Part shown: positions 48,182-57,661 of the stretch, one piece after another
Numbering within the stretch: position 1 is the stretch's first letter
How the letters are laid out: each line of letters opens with the position of its first letter
Origin: Odiellus spinosus
Lineage: Eukaryota > Arthropoda > Arachnida > Opiliones > Phalangiidae
DNA: 64,000 nt
Assembly: GCA_963920705.1 (NCBI GenBank)
Contig: OY987233.1
Location: 15,673,459-15,737,458, forward strand
Reading direction: 5' to 3'
The notes under the pieces: generated by a model
What the model was told of the DNA's origin: nothing
What the model saw: the letters and a program-made list of their open reading frames with translations, nothing else
The model's database searches: none
Made by a program: the position numbers and the translations under genes

Positions 48182-48547
48182 GTAAAGGGAGAATGCAACC
48201 TAACAAGTACTTTTTTTTCGATTCCTTAAATAGGTCTAATCCACCAATAAAAAGTTTATAAAACAAATATTAAACTATCCGGAAAATAGGCTTAGCGGGA
48301 TTCATGGAGATCCTGCATTGCCTCCGAGTAAGGTCTAGCCAAAGAGCTAAGACCCGTCGTTCACACGAGATCTCCACGAGACTTACAATCACGTTCGATT
48401 GGTCGCTAGACCTTTTACGCGAGGAAATCAGAATCCCCATGAATCCAGCTAAGCCTATTTTCCGGGTAAATTTTAGTGGATTATTCCTATTTAAACAATA
48501 ATCAATTGATAAAAAATAACTTGTTGTTAGGTTGCATTTTCCCTTTA
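48182..48547 (+). mobile_element. B-family MITE, full-length
   Basis: The left end is GTAAAGGGAGAATGCAACC and the right end GTTGCATTTTCCCTTTAA. The fold-back arms and the central stem with GACCCGTCGTTCACACGAGA are present. At about 365 bp it is a compact reference copy. Core-like sequence (GGGTCAGCGACCAATCGAAT) follows directly to about 48635. Confidence 0.93.
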
Positions 48548-48635
48548 AGGGTCAGCGACCAATCGAATGTTATTGGAAGTCACACGAAGATCTCGCCTTA
48601 ACGACGGGCCTTTGCTCATTGGCCGATGACCCTTC
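48548..48635 (+). mobile_element. B-family core fragment
   Basis: GGGTCAGCGACCAATCGAAT to GGCCGATGACCCTTC: the central stem of another B copy, without ends, directly after the full-length copy. Confidence 0.8.
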
Positions 48636-49097
48636 TATTTCCAAAATTATGGTAATTTTAACTCCATATATTTCTAAAATTTTAAACCTTTTCTATCGTG
48701 AGAGTTAACCCTTAAAAATATCTTTAAAAAAAGTGTACATAAAAATTGGGATGTAAAATTTTGACAAGTCGGTTCTTATTTCAAGCATATGGTAAAACGA
48801 ACGCTAAAATAATGAGGTTGTGAAGAAACGTGGTAACTCAAAACAACACAATCTTTACCTTCCAACTGTATTATCTTTAATATTGTGAATAAATCATAGA
48901 AGATGATAAATTGAAGACACCTACATTAGTTTCTATATTAATATTCACGAAATTTCATCATTATTTAATAATAGAAACAAAGCAAGTCTCCCTTTATATC
49001 TATATAGAGAAATCAAAAGTCATTTGGTAGTACAGCCTTGTATAGCGTTCACAAATCAAGTTAAAATTAACTACTCTTTAAATTTTGTCTTAAGAAA
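48636..49097. other. No gene recognised
   Basis: AT-rich unique spacer. Confidence 0.5.
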
Positions 49098-49179
49098 CTT
49101 ATGACGTAGCTTATTTCTGGAACGTAATTAAGGATAATTTTCGTACGAAAGGTACACTGAGAGAAAAATATCCTGCGGA

Positions 49180-49830
49180 AATTACAGGAAGGTCCTGGCA
49201 GCCAGGGTAGCCAGGACGTTTCTGTAGGTTTTACAAGATGTTCACGTAAAATATAATTACTGAAAAAACCAACAATTTTTACAGAATGATTTACTGTAGT
49301 TGTTACTGAAAATACCTGCTATTTTTACAGAATAATTGCCAGTAGTTTATACTGAAAAAACGATGAATTTTACAGAATAATTGCCTGTAGTTCTTATTGA
49401 AAATATTCGTGATTTTTCCCGGATAATAGCCTGTAGTTCTTTCAAGAAAAACCTGCGAATTTTACGTAATATTTGGCTGTAGTTTTTACTAAAAAATCTA
49501 CGATTTTTATAGAATTATTTCCTGTAGTTCTTACTGACAACCCCATGATTATCACAGGATAATCACTCGTAATTCATGCAGAAAAACCTACGCTTTTTAC
49601 AGTTTTTTTGTAGTTTTTTTCTGAAAGACCATGGATTTACACAGGTTAAATTTCTGTATTTCTTACTGAAAAAAATTGCTTTTTTTGCTGGAAAATTGCC
49701 TGTAGTTCTCATCTGATAACGTCCTGTAGCTTATACTCGAAAAGAACAGGTTTGTTTTACTGGTGGAAGTAGTATTTTTCGCCAAAAAACTAGTATAAGC
49801 TACAGGGACTGAAAACGTAGATTTTTGTAG
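49180..49830 (+). repeat. Subterminal repeats of the 4.1-kb element, left
   Basis: About ten diverged units of roughly 55-60 bp share TTTTTACAGAATAATTGCC, CTGTAGTT and TACTGAAAA. They resemble, in inverse sense, the TACAG/CTGTA words at 52880-53290, making long imperfect terminal inverted repeats. Confidence 0.75.
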
Positions 49831-50429
49831 ATAGGTCATTATCAGCACGATTAGTACTAAAATTAAATGTAATGGGAAACTATAAATAATTAAAAAGGTA
49901 TGGGCAGATAAATTTTATATTTGTTTTATTAGAATAAAAGTTAACATTAAAATATTCCTTAGTCAGCATTCTTATTAGGTACACTTATATCAAAGCTAAA
50001 CTTAGGTTTTAATAAGTTAACAATTGACTTATAATTAAGTCTAGTTTTAGGATAATAAAAAATTATTGCTTTTCACATTAAAATCTCCCTTCAAAGAAAG
50101 AATCTTGTTCTGGGCTTGAAAAAGTAACTGCTCTCACTTTAGTTAATAACATTCTCTAAACTACCACTTTCAGTTAATAACATTCTCTAAACTACCATGA
50201 AACATCACAAAATATGATCGTCTTGCGAGATCAGGTTAACTAAGTATTTTTATAACAATATTCTGAACTTAAAAGCTCTTGCATGCTATGGAAATGTTCC
50301 TTTAAATAAAAGCTTAATTATTTCTTTACATTTCATGTTTAAAAAGGTCATTTGGTGTTAAAAATCAAAAATGCAGTAAATTGGAATCATTCTAATACCA
50401 AATTAATAATAGTAGGCTCAGAATTCCTC
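49831..50429. other. Interior of the 4.1-kb element, no exon seen
   Basis: AT-rich. A 25-bp block (AGTTAATAACATTCTCTAAA and CTACC) is tandemly doubled at 50142-50199. This could be 3-prime flank of the minus-strand gene candidate. Confidence 0.5.
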
Positions 50430-50793
50430 TTAAAGGGAGAATGCAACCTAATAAGAAGTGATTTTTTTTATTCCTTATCGTTTAAATGGGCGTAATCCAC
50501 CAATAAAAAGTTTTCAAAACAATAATATTATACTAGAAATAAATTTAAAACAAACCCGGAAAATAGCCTTAGCAGGATTCATAGAGATCACCTGAATCGC
50601 CTCCATCAAGACTTCACACGGAGGCAATTCAGCTGGTCTCCATGAATCCCGCTAAGCCTATTTTCCAGATCAGTTTTAAATTTATTTCTAGTTTAATATT
50701 TGTTTTAACTTTTTATTGGTGGATTAGGCCTATGTAAATGATATGAAACCGATAAAAAAAATCATTTCTTAATAGGTTGCATTCTCCCTTTAA
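50430..50793 (+). mobile_element. B-family MITE, full-length, just after the gene candidate's stop
   Basis: TTAAAGGGAGAATGCAACC and GGTTGCATTCTCCCTTTAA are perfect TIRs. The arms are intact. The centre is reduced to a short stem (TGAATCGCCTCC / GGAGGCAATTCA). It ends 18 bp before the stop codon of the minus-strand gene candidate, so it would lie in its 3-prime UTR. Confidence 0.95.
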
Positions 50794-50811
50794 TTACAAA
50801 AATATTTTGTA

Positions 50812-50918
50812 TTATTGATCCATTTTCAATTGGGTCCACATCAGCGGGGAGAGTTTATTAAAAAGACCCACGGCTTTAGTATTAACAGAATCTTTCGGAT
50901 CATCCGGATTCAAATCGG
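50812..50918 (-). CDS. Gene candidate, terminal exon
   Basis: Acceptor GGTTTGTAG, then 34 codons and TAA: DLNPDDPKDSVNTKAVGLF, then NKLSPLMWTQLKMDQ. The first two bases complete an alanine codon split with the previous exon. Composition is clearly less AT-rich than the flanks, the strongest coding signal of this candidate. Confidence 0.5.
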
Positions 50919-51628
50919 CTACAAACCTACGGACGTTATTAATTATTAATTATTATCTTTCAAACATACGTAACAAATACTGGTATTAGAAAAACGATAT
51001 ATACCTATAACGACCAAAGTCGAGCACTTTTCTTTCAGTTTCTTAAGGCGATCAATAGTAACTTCAGTACCAGGCTAAAATAAAAGCCCAATAAAATTAA
51101 AAATCTTTTAACTCCGCCCCCTCCCAAAACTCAATGGAAAACATATCAAATATTTTGTGGTTTAAAATTTTCACAGCGAAAAAAGAAAAAGAAAAAAAAA
51201 AAATCAAGAAAGGCAATATGATTTTGCGTATCTCCCTAGCTTCAAAGCTTGACCTCGGCCCTCGCTACCCAATATGAATTTAAACTTTCGTTACTTATTT
51301 TATTTCTTGGAAACGAGGTATAACAGGTGCTACCCCAGAACAACAAATAGAGCTAAGGAATAAAAACTAGAAAAATAGGCATGTGTTTGCTTTTACACAC
51401 TGAAAACTAAATCCATCGCCATGTAATATCATCAGTCTAAGTCTCTAGGAGAAAGAAAGAGTCCCCTAGACTTTGGTAGTGGTGTCAAGTGACTATAGGT
51501 AAACCTATTTATTCCCTAAAGGCCTAAACCACCCCCTGATGTGCTGGGCCTTTCGCCGGGTTTGTACAATTAAAGAATTTAAAGAAAGTATTGTTGGTGA
51601 AATCCTGTAGTGATAATATAATAAACAT
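50812..51628 (-). CDS. Unrecognised 106-residue protein, four exons, inside the 4.1-kb element
   Basis: Exons 51533-51628, 51397-51444, 51005-51074 and 50812-50918 join to 107 codons including TAA. The introns are 88, 322 and 86 bp, all GT-AG, and two acceptors are good (CTTTCTTTCTCCTAG, TTTTATTTTAG). Phases fit throughout (0, 0, 1). The product opens MFIILSLQDFTNNTFFKFFN, then RLRLMILHGDGFSFQC, VTIDRLKKLKEKCSTLVVIA and DLNPDDPKDS, and ends SPLMWTQLKMDQ. It has a likely helix-strand pattern (KKLKEKC, STLVVIA), six cysteines or fewer, and no clear signal peptide despite the hydrophobic start. I do not recognise the family. The start is uncertain: an acceptor CACTACAG lies 24 nt inside exon 1 and would allow upstream exons. 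Intron sizes resemble those of the DGK gene. Chance assembly of open frames cannot be excluded. Confidence 0.45.
51005..51074 (-). CDS. Gene candidate, third exon
   Basis: Acceptor TTTTATTTTAG and donor ATAG/GTATAT. It has 23 codons plus one base: PGTEVTIDRLKKLKEKC, STLVVI. Confidence 0.5.
51397..51444 (-). CDS. Gene candidate, second exon
   Basis: Acceptor TCTTTCTTTCTCCTAG (strong pyrimidine tract) and donor TGT/GTAAAA. It has sixteen codons, RLRLMILHGDGFSFQC, with phase 0 at both ends. Confidence 0.45.
51533..51628 (-). CDS. Gene candidate, first coding exon
   Basis: ATG at 51628 opens 32 codons ending NPAKGPAHQG before donor GGG/GTGGTT. An internal acceptor (CACTACAG before 51604) means the true exon may begin at GAT TTC ACC, with upstream exons not identified. 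Confidence 0.35.
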
Positions 51629-51843
51629 TTGAAAACCCTCCCCGATCCTCGTTCATGTCCACCTGATATTTGGTAGCACGCGCTCCCTATATCTCTGAGT
51701 AAAAAATGCTTAAAACTAACGGATATCGTAGCTTTGAACACGCTGCAAATTATGGTGAACTTGTTAAAAATTTTTGGTTACTGCCTTACTGGGAATGGGA
51801 AAAACTTGGAAAATATAAATATGGGTCGACACTTTAAATATAT

Positions 51844-52090
51844 CTTTTCATCGAATTTGAGGAAAATTTCGTTTTTCTGGGAAACAGCTTGAATTTTAAG
51901 AAGACCAAGGCTTAGCCTGTACCGTAGACGGAGAGTCTTGGACCATGGATGTATAAAGAACTAGCGTTCTTTATACATCCATGCTCTGACCATCGAGGCT
52001 ACGGTACGGGCTAAGCCTTGGTCTTATTAAAAAATCAAGCTATTTCACAGAAAAAAATTTCCTCAAATTCGCTAAACATATCTTCAGATT
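51844..52090. repeat. About 245-bp imperfect palindrome
   Basis: The inner arms (51904-51962 and 51964-52020) include ACCAAGGCTTAGCC / GGCTAAGCCTTGGT and GGATGTATAAAGAAC / GTTCTTTATACATCC with almost no loop. The outer arms (TTTGAGGAAAATTTCG / GAAAAAAATTTCCTCAAA) pair more loosely. It lies just upstream of the coding exons of the gene candidate. Confidence 0.9.
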
Positions 52091-52135
52091 TATTTAATTG
52101 AATACAATATTAATGACGTGATAAAGACTACTTAC

Positions 52136-52191
52136 TTTGCTTATAAATTCAGAATTCGGCTCGGTAGCCTCACGAGATAGACGACGACACG
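52136..52191 (-). other. Possible 5-prime exon of the gene candidate
   Basis: An acceptor-like CCTGTGAAATAG and a perfect donor AGCAAA/GTAAGT bound a CpG-rich 56-nt segment. An almost identical donor context (CTAAGCAAA/GTAAGT) stands at 52268. The segment from the donor to about 52090 is a second copy of that from 52268 to about 52210. The link to the coding exons is not shown. Confidence 0.25.
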
Positions 52192-52269
52192 CTATTTCAC
52201 AGGAAAAAGGTTCAGATTTGTTTAAATATTTCAATAAAATATTAATTACGTGATTAAGACTACTTACTT

Positions 52270-52560
52270 TGCTTAGAAATTTGAAAAATTGAAGGTTCAG
52301 CGGACTGAGCTGAGACCACAAAATGGTTGAAAATGGACGAGAGTCGAGTAATCGACGACTCGACGGACGACGGTCAATGCGCTAGCAGCGCTATTCAGCC
52401 TTTCTTATTTTTTCTCTAGATGTAATACTACGCGCGTTCTTACTGGCTCATTTTTTTTGTCGTTTTATCTCCTGATTGGCTAGTGGCCACGGCGCCACAA
52501 TTTTAAAATACATCGTCGTTCGCCAAAAATCCGCGTTATGTTTTCCACATTCAAATTTGT
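52270..52560 (-). promoter_or_regulatory. CpG-richer patch, possible promoter of the gene candidate
   Basis: This is the only CpG-rich stretch within the 4.1-kb element: GAGTCGAGTAATCGACGACT, GCGCTAGCAGCGC and GATTGGCTAGTGGCCACGG. GATTGG on the plus strand (CCAATC on the gene strand) is a CCAAT-box-like word. Placement upstream of the minus-strand exons fits a promoter, but this is inference. Confidence 0.25.
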
Positions 52561-52879
52561 AGCTTTGATTATAAATTAATAGGAGTATTTTGGTAAGTTC
52601 TATTATAGATTTTATCATTATATATCGATAAAATTCTCTCTCCCTGTTAAAACAACAGAAATTATTCACTTACAGCTAGTTTTACCATTCAAATCAATTA
52701 AGCATAAAGTGGTATTTAAGTTAGTTATTATATTTTGAATCATCAATATTTAGTTACAAAACTACCGAGAACTGGTGCACAATCTAATTTTCCGAGCCTG
52801 TATATTGAGGTCCCGTTGATTGCACCTTAAATACCGACATAAGCCTAACTTCCGCCGATAGGGAATAAGGTAAATTTGT
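52561..52879. other. Interior of the 4.1-kb element, nothing recognised
   Basis: AT-rich DNA between the CpG-richer patch and the right subterminal repeats. Confidence 0.5.
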
Positions 52880-53290
52880 TGACTTCAGCTGTATTTAAAT
52901 TACAGAAAAACCAGTTTTAGTTCCCATTAAAACTACAATTACAATTACTGTATAAACTACAGTGATATTATCCGTGAATAATTTTTAAGAATTCAACTAT
53001 ATTTTCCACTGAAGCTAGCTGTACTTTGAAGTTGAAGGAGAACCTGTTATTTGTTCCTGATAAAACTACAGTAACGATTCCTGTATAAATTATTGCGTGT
53101 TACCTGTGAAAATGTTTTACCGAATACAACTGTATTTTCTACAGAAACAAGCGGTATTATAAATTTATAGGAAACCCTGTTATTTTTCCCTGTGGAAATT
53201 ACAGGAAAATCGCAAATTTTGCAGTAATTTCTCGTAGACATAGTTTACGCAGCTTTCCTGTAATATTTTACTGTAGAAACTACGATTTTT
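52880..53290 (+). repeat. Subterminal repeats of the 4.1-kb element, right
   Basis: Diverged units carry AAACTACAGTAACGATTCCTGTATAAA-like words (here quoted in part: CTGTATAAACTACAGTG, GAAATTACAGGAAAATC). They face the left-end units in inverted orientation. Confidence 0.75.
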
Positions 53291-53485
53291 TCTCTCAGTG
53301 TAGTTGACTTTCTGGATTAAGTACTTTTACGAGAAAGACCCCGCGAAAGCGATCTTATCACTGTAGACTCTACAATAGCGAAATCACGCGAACACAGTGA
53401 TGACGTAGTATTGCGGGGAACTTTTATTTTAAATATTTTGCAAATGGCGTCGCAGTTGATTAGGCTTAAGTAATATAAAGAATAT

Positions 53486-53515
53486 CACTTCTTGTTAGGT
53501 TGCATTTTCCCTTTA
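53486..53515 (-). mobile_element. B-family right-end fragment
   Basis: CACTTCTTGTTAGGTTGCATTTTCCCTTTA: a terminal B piece with no body next to it. Confidence 0.8.
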
Positions 53516-54062
53516 CATATGGGATAATAACAAAAAGTTCTACGTGAATCTAATAGCGTTTAATAATGGTGCAAACTTACATTGTAACTGACATATTTTT
53601 CTAGTATGCCCAACTCAGTGTAAACACCGTTCATATAGAATTACGGCTTGAGTAACGTCAAAATTTGTTCAAACTTATTGAAGCAATACCACGTAATATA
53701 GCTTAAAGTAGAAAACGATGAGTTGTTTTTCTACTTCTTTAGTTTACATTGTAAAGAATGCTACAGCGGAATGTGACATAATATTAAAACTCATAAGGTT
53801 TAAACATAGTTTCGTAATTTAACTCTGATTTTAATCGCTATATATATACCGATTGAACGCTAGAATTGGTTATTTGAAAGTTTCTGGATCTCAAAATATG
53901 ACAGTTTGTTTTTCTGATGAAAAAAATGGTTCAGAGGTTTCAAAAATACAGCTAGAGGATTGGATATTAATTTTATCTCAGTTTTATATTTGGAAGGTTA
54001 CACGTGACGTCATTTTTTACGCTTTTAATCGTGCATTACAAGCTTTAAAAGGATGCTGACAT
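53516..54062. other. No gene recognised
   Basis: Unique. The 68-codon plus frame at 53853-54059 has no recognisable domain or splice context. Confidence 0.45.
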
Positions 54063-54213
54063 CGATTTATTACGTCATGAAGCGGAAAAAATTATATTTG
54101 TATATTTTTGGGATTTTAAAATTGTAGTTTCTTTGAACGTGTTAATTCAGAGGTATAAAACTACGAATACAAGCTTTTATTATAGCATGAAAAAGTTAAA
54201 AATATAATCCATA
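54063..54213 (+). mobile_element. A-family right-part fragment
   Basis: TTATTACGTCATGAAGCGG, then TTTCTTTGAACGTGTTAATT, CAGAGGTATAAAAC and TAAAAATATAATCCATAAG follow family order. The right TIR is missing. Confidence 0.75.
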
Positions 54214-54239
54214 AGCCTTGGGGGGGAAATGATTTTATT

Positions 54240-54640
54240 TGCGAAGGTATTTAAAGAGATCTCAGCGAAACCTTCAAAATGAGACCAATTGCATCAAAAT
54301 TGGACCATAAATAACAAAGTTACGAATATTCTAAGAACTTGTATCGAATAAGAACCTTCGACCAATCAGAATAGGCTTCATTATATAATTTGAAACTAAA
54401 GCATAAAAACGATAATTACCGTTAAAAAGTAAGTGTTTAAAGTTAGATAGATGGTATGGTTGACAAGGTATTTGAACAGCTATCAAGGAGATCTTCAAAA
54501 TGAGACCAATTATATCAAAATCGGATCATAAATAACGAAGTTACCAATATTCTAAAAACCTGTATCGAATAAGAACCTTCGACCAATCAGAATAGGCTTC
54601 TTAATAAAATTTCAAACTAAAGTATAAAAATTATAATTTC
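54240..54640 (+). repeat. Two tandem units of the boxed satellite
   Basis: Two units about 225 bp apart each carry CTTCAAAATGAGACCAATT, a TCAAAATCGGA-type word, AAATAACGAAGTTA, and then CGAATAAGAACCTTCGACCA and ATCAGAATAGGCTTC. Confidence 0.85.
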
Positions 54641-55564
54641 GTAAAAGTACGTGTTTATAGAGTTAGGTAAGTGGGATTGTTTGGGTGTGGGAGATTGAGG
54701 CATCCTAATTTGAAAATTATTTAAAAATAAAATATTTTTAGCTTCACCTTCCCTTTAAAAAAAAACGTGGTTACCGTTTTTAATTAGTTTACACATAAAT
54801 GATACAACGCCAGGTAATTATATTTCACGGAAGAATATTTTATATTCTTCGCGAAGTCGCAAACATTTTAACAGCGCTCAACCTTTGTCTCGATGTAGAT
54901 GTAAACATTTACGGTAGTGTTCAAAATCAGTTTACAATGCATCCGAAGTTAGGCGGATTCATACACAATGTTAAGCCTAACACGCATTAAAAGTATTTAT
55001 TGCAAACTTATTTCGAAAGTGAGTATTGTTTTCTATAACAATATAGCTTTTAGAGATATTAAAACTTGAATTATTTAAGCCTTGGTTCGTGTAAGCGTTA
55101 TGAATTAGGCTTAGCGAACCTTTCGTGTTAGTTTCCCGCGCTTTTTTTTAGACACTAGGCCTACATATAGTTTTTAGCGTGCAATGGTTGTTATTTCATC
55201 AGTTAGAAGCATTAGTATGATTATTTTGTTGAGTATATGTGTTTGAAGCCAAGGCTTGGTAAATTTTTATTTGCGGGTTATACATATATGTTGTTTGGCG
55301 GGGAAAAAAGGCGCGAAGGAAGGCTGAGCGAGATATGTTCACGCTATGATTGTAGGGTGGAGAATCTACAAGGGTTGGTTTTCAAATATTTTATTTGAAA
55401 CCCTCCCGGGAAAAAAAAAGGTTATTTGCTAAAAGGTTTCGACTTTCTTCTAGATTTCTGGAAATGGTGTTAATAATTAAAAATAAATACTAAAAGTGAT
55501 CCTGTCACCATTTTTTTTACGCGATCATATAATCTTCGCCATCAAAAGTAAAAATTTAATTTGA
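54641..55564. other. No gene recognised
   Basis: A D-like end (GCTTCACCTTCCCTTTAA) lies at about 54741-54758. CCAAGGCTTGG and GGCGGGGAAAAAAGGCGCG words lie between 55070 and 55320. No exon was found. Confidence 0.45.
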
Positions 55565-55810
55565 AGGGTCAGTGGCCAATGAACAACGGCTTTCATTAAG
55601 CCGAGATCTCCATGAGACGTCCAATAACAATTGATTGGTCGCTGACTCTTCAATGCGAAGAAATTCAGGATCTCCATAAATCTAACTAAGCCTATTTTTC
55701 GGTTAGTTTTAAATTTATTTTTAGTTTAATATTTGTTTGTATTTTTATTACTGGTGGATTAAGCATATTTAAACGATAAGGAATCCATAAAAAAAAATCA
55801 AATAATTGTG
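55565..55810 (+). mobile_element. B-family MITE fragment
   Basis: The core runs from GAAGGGTCAGTGGCCAATGA to AACGATAAGGAATCCATAAA. Both TIRs are missing. Confidence 0.85.
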
Positions 55811-56150
55811 CAATTCAGACCTGAATGTTTGACTAACGCAAACGTTTCTTATTTGTAGAAGCAGAATCAATAAGAGCCATTTAAAAATTTGCTATGTTAA
55901 AGAAATTGTTTTTCATCGCATAGTTTCTAAAAACAAACTACATTTATCGTAACTGTAATAAAAAAATACGTGAATTGGGAATGAGAATTCAAAAAAAAAA
56001 AAAAAAAAAAAAATCCACGAGTTTGATATGAAAATTACATATAATCTCCAACTTATCCAAACTTTTAGCCGGAAACAGGGCGTGTCCATTAAATCTGAAT
56101 AAGCTTCGGAACTCCATTTGTAATTCTCACCCCCAAAATATCTCCGGTTC

Positions 56151-56187
<37 letters not shown>

Positions 56188-56329
56188 GCCCCTCGGAAGT
56201 CGAAACTTCACGAAGCTCATAATACCGAGTTAAAGTTGACAAAAGCTTAAAGAGAAAATATATGGATGAAAGTTTCCGAATTTACTATCAGAATTCCCAA
56301 TTTTTTAAATATTTAAATTGGCAGCTTTA
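55811..56329. other. No gene; long A runs
   Basis: Two long A runs (about 55990-56012 and 56153-56184) produce a poly-phenylalanine frame on the minus strand that is not a gene. Confidence 0.6.
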
Positions 56330-56860
56330 ATTTAAATTTAGAGTTAATGTATAAATATATTCTTGTCGAAAGTAGTGTTAGCTTCAAAATGAAACCAATT
56401 ACGTCAAAATCGGACAATTAATTTTTAAAATTTTCTGAATCGTTCTTTATCATAGTACCCGACATCTTTATTATAATAAAATGAAAAATGTAATGTAAAT
56501 TTATGTTTTTGGTTAATTAACAATATATTAGAATATATCTCATTGTGAGCTTCAAAATGAAACAAACTACGTCAAAATCGGACAATAAATAAAGTAGTTA
56601 TTAATTTTTAAAGTTTACTAAATCGTTCTTTATGATAGTACCCGATATCTTTATTATAATTAATATAAATATATAATGTAAATTTACGTTTGTGGTTGAT
56701 TATCAATATATTAGAATATATCACACTGTGAGCTTCAAAATGAAACAAACTACGTCTAAATCGGACAATAAATAACGTAGTTATTAATTTTTAAAGTTTA
56801 CTAAATCGTTCTTTATCATAGTACCCGATATCTTTATTATAATTGAAATATATATATATA
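56330..56860 (+). repeat. Boxed satellite array, three units of about 178 bp
   Basis: GAGCTTCAAAATGAAAC and ACGTCAAAATCGGACAATAA recur near 56390, 56551 and 56730, each followed by CTAAATCGTTCTTTATCATAGTACCCGATATC-type blocks (short word: GTACCCGATATCTTTATTAT). Confidence 0.88.
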
Positions 56861-57185
56861 TATAATATTAAGTTTCCAATTCAAATGTATGAAACAATGC
56901 CAAAAATTACTATTTAAATGATATACTACACCTTTAAGTTTAAATAATTATGGGAGTGGCATGAAGCAATTAACTAAATTTCTCCCGAGTAATTCTTGTT
57001 TAACAAAGGCTTCACTCTATGGTTCCAAAGTAGTAATGCGTTTTCTCTTTATGAATGCGAGAGGTACTTGCCCCCATGGGGATTATAACAGCATGAAAAA
57101 TCGAATGACACTTCAAAAGGAGAACCACCACCCCCTTGAAAAATATGCACTATAATTACAAACCTATATACCAACACTAAAAAAT
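56861..57185. other. No gene recognised
   Basis: AT-rich spacer. The 64-codon plus frame at 56961-57155 has no recognisable domain. Confidence 0.45.
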
Positions 57186-57661
57186 TAAAGTGAGCCCTAT
57201 AAATTATATATTTTGAGTTGTATCATACTATTAAAACGTCATATTCCAAATTTTATACCTCTGAGTTAACGCGTTAGAAAGAAACTTTAAAATGAAAACG
57301 TCAGAAAAATATGTAGTTAATTGTATTATATTATATTATTTAATATTATTTATAGGTAGATAATTTTGAGACGAAAGATAGGACTTTCTGAATTAAGTAC
57401 TTTTAAGAAAAAGACCGCGCGAAAGCGACCATATCACTGGTGCCAGAACGCGCGGGAATCAACTGTAGACTCTCCAATAGCGAAATCACGCGATCACAGT
57501 GATGACGTAATATTGCGGGGAATTTTAATTTTAAAAATTTCGAAAATGGCGATTATAAAATATGTATTTTTACTGTCAAGGTAATTTTTTTCTATGACAT
57601 ATGTATATATATTTTGAATCGTTTTTTAACGATCTTTCCAAAAGTGTTACTCAATTCAAGT
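57186..57661 (-). mobile_element. A-family MITE, nearly full-length
   Basis: The left end TTAAAGTGAGCCC is present. The core is in reverse orientation (TCTGAATTAAGTACTTTTA, TGATGACGTAATATTGCGGG, TTTACTGTCAAGG). The right TIR is missing after TGTTACTCAATTC. Confidence 0.88.

Larger units (their letters stand above)
49154..53300. mobile_element. 4147-bp TIR element (TA duplication) enclosing a spliced gene candidate
   Basis: The two ends are perfect 14-bp inverted repeats CACTGAGAGAAAAA, with TA at 49152-49153 and 53301-53302. The target is an A-family MITE, so both borders are certain to a few bases. Both subterminal regions (49170-49830 and 52880-53290) are dense in TTACAG/CTGTA words in variable repeats of roughly 60 bp. 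The interior holds a B MITE (50430-50793), a 245-bp palindrome (51844-52090), a CpG-richer patch and the four-exon gene candidate on the minus strand. No recognisable transposase was found. TIR form and TA duplication would fit Tc1/mariner-like or Mirage-type CMC elements; the class is open. Confidence 0.85.
49098..53452 (-). mobile_element. A-family MITE split by a 4.1-kb element
   Basis: The left part at 49098-49153 contains ATGACGTAGCTTATTTCTGG and TTTTCGTACGAAAGGTA. The right part from 53301 continues without loss: TAGTTGACTTTCTGGATTAA, GATGACGTAGTATTGCGGGG, up to about 53452. In intact copies these two parts are adjacent, so the sequence between them is an insertion. Confidence 0.92.

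Noticed and set aside
52094..52321. 75-codon minus-strand frame upstream of the gene candidate
   Set aside because: It runs through two near-identical donor sites (GTAAGT) and their duplicated intron-like flanks. It is more likely exon-intron sequence read through.
55913..56242. 109-codon minus-strand frame with phenylalanine runs
   Set aside because: The runs come from long A tracts. The rest has no recognisable sequence.
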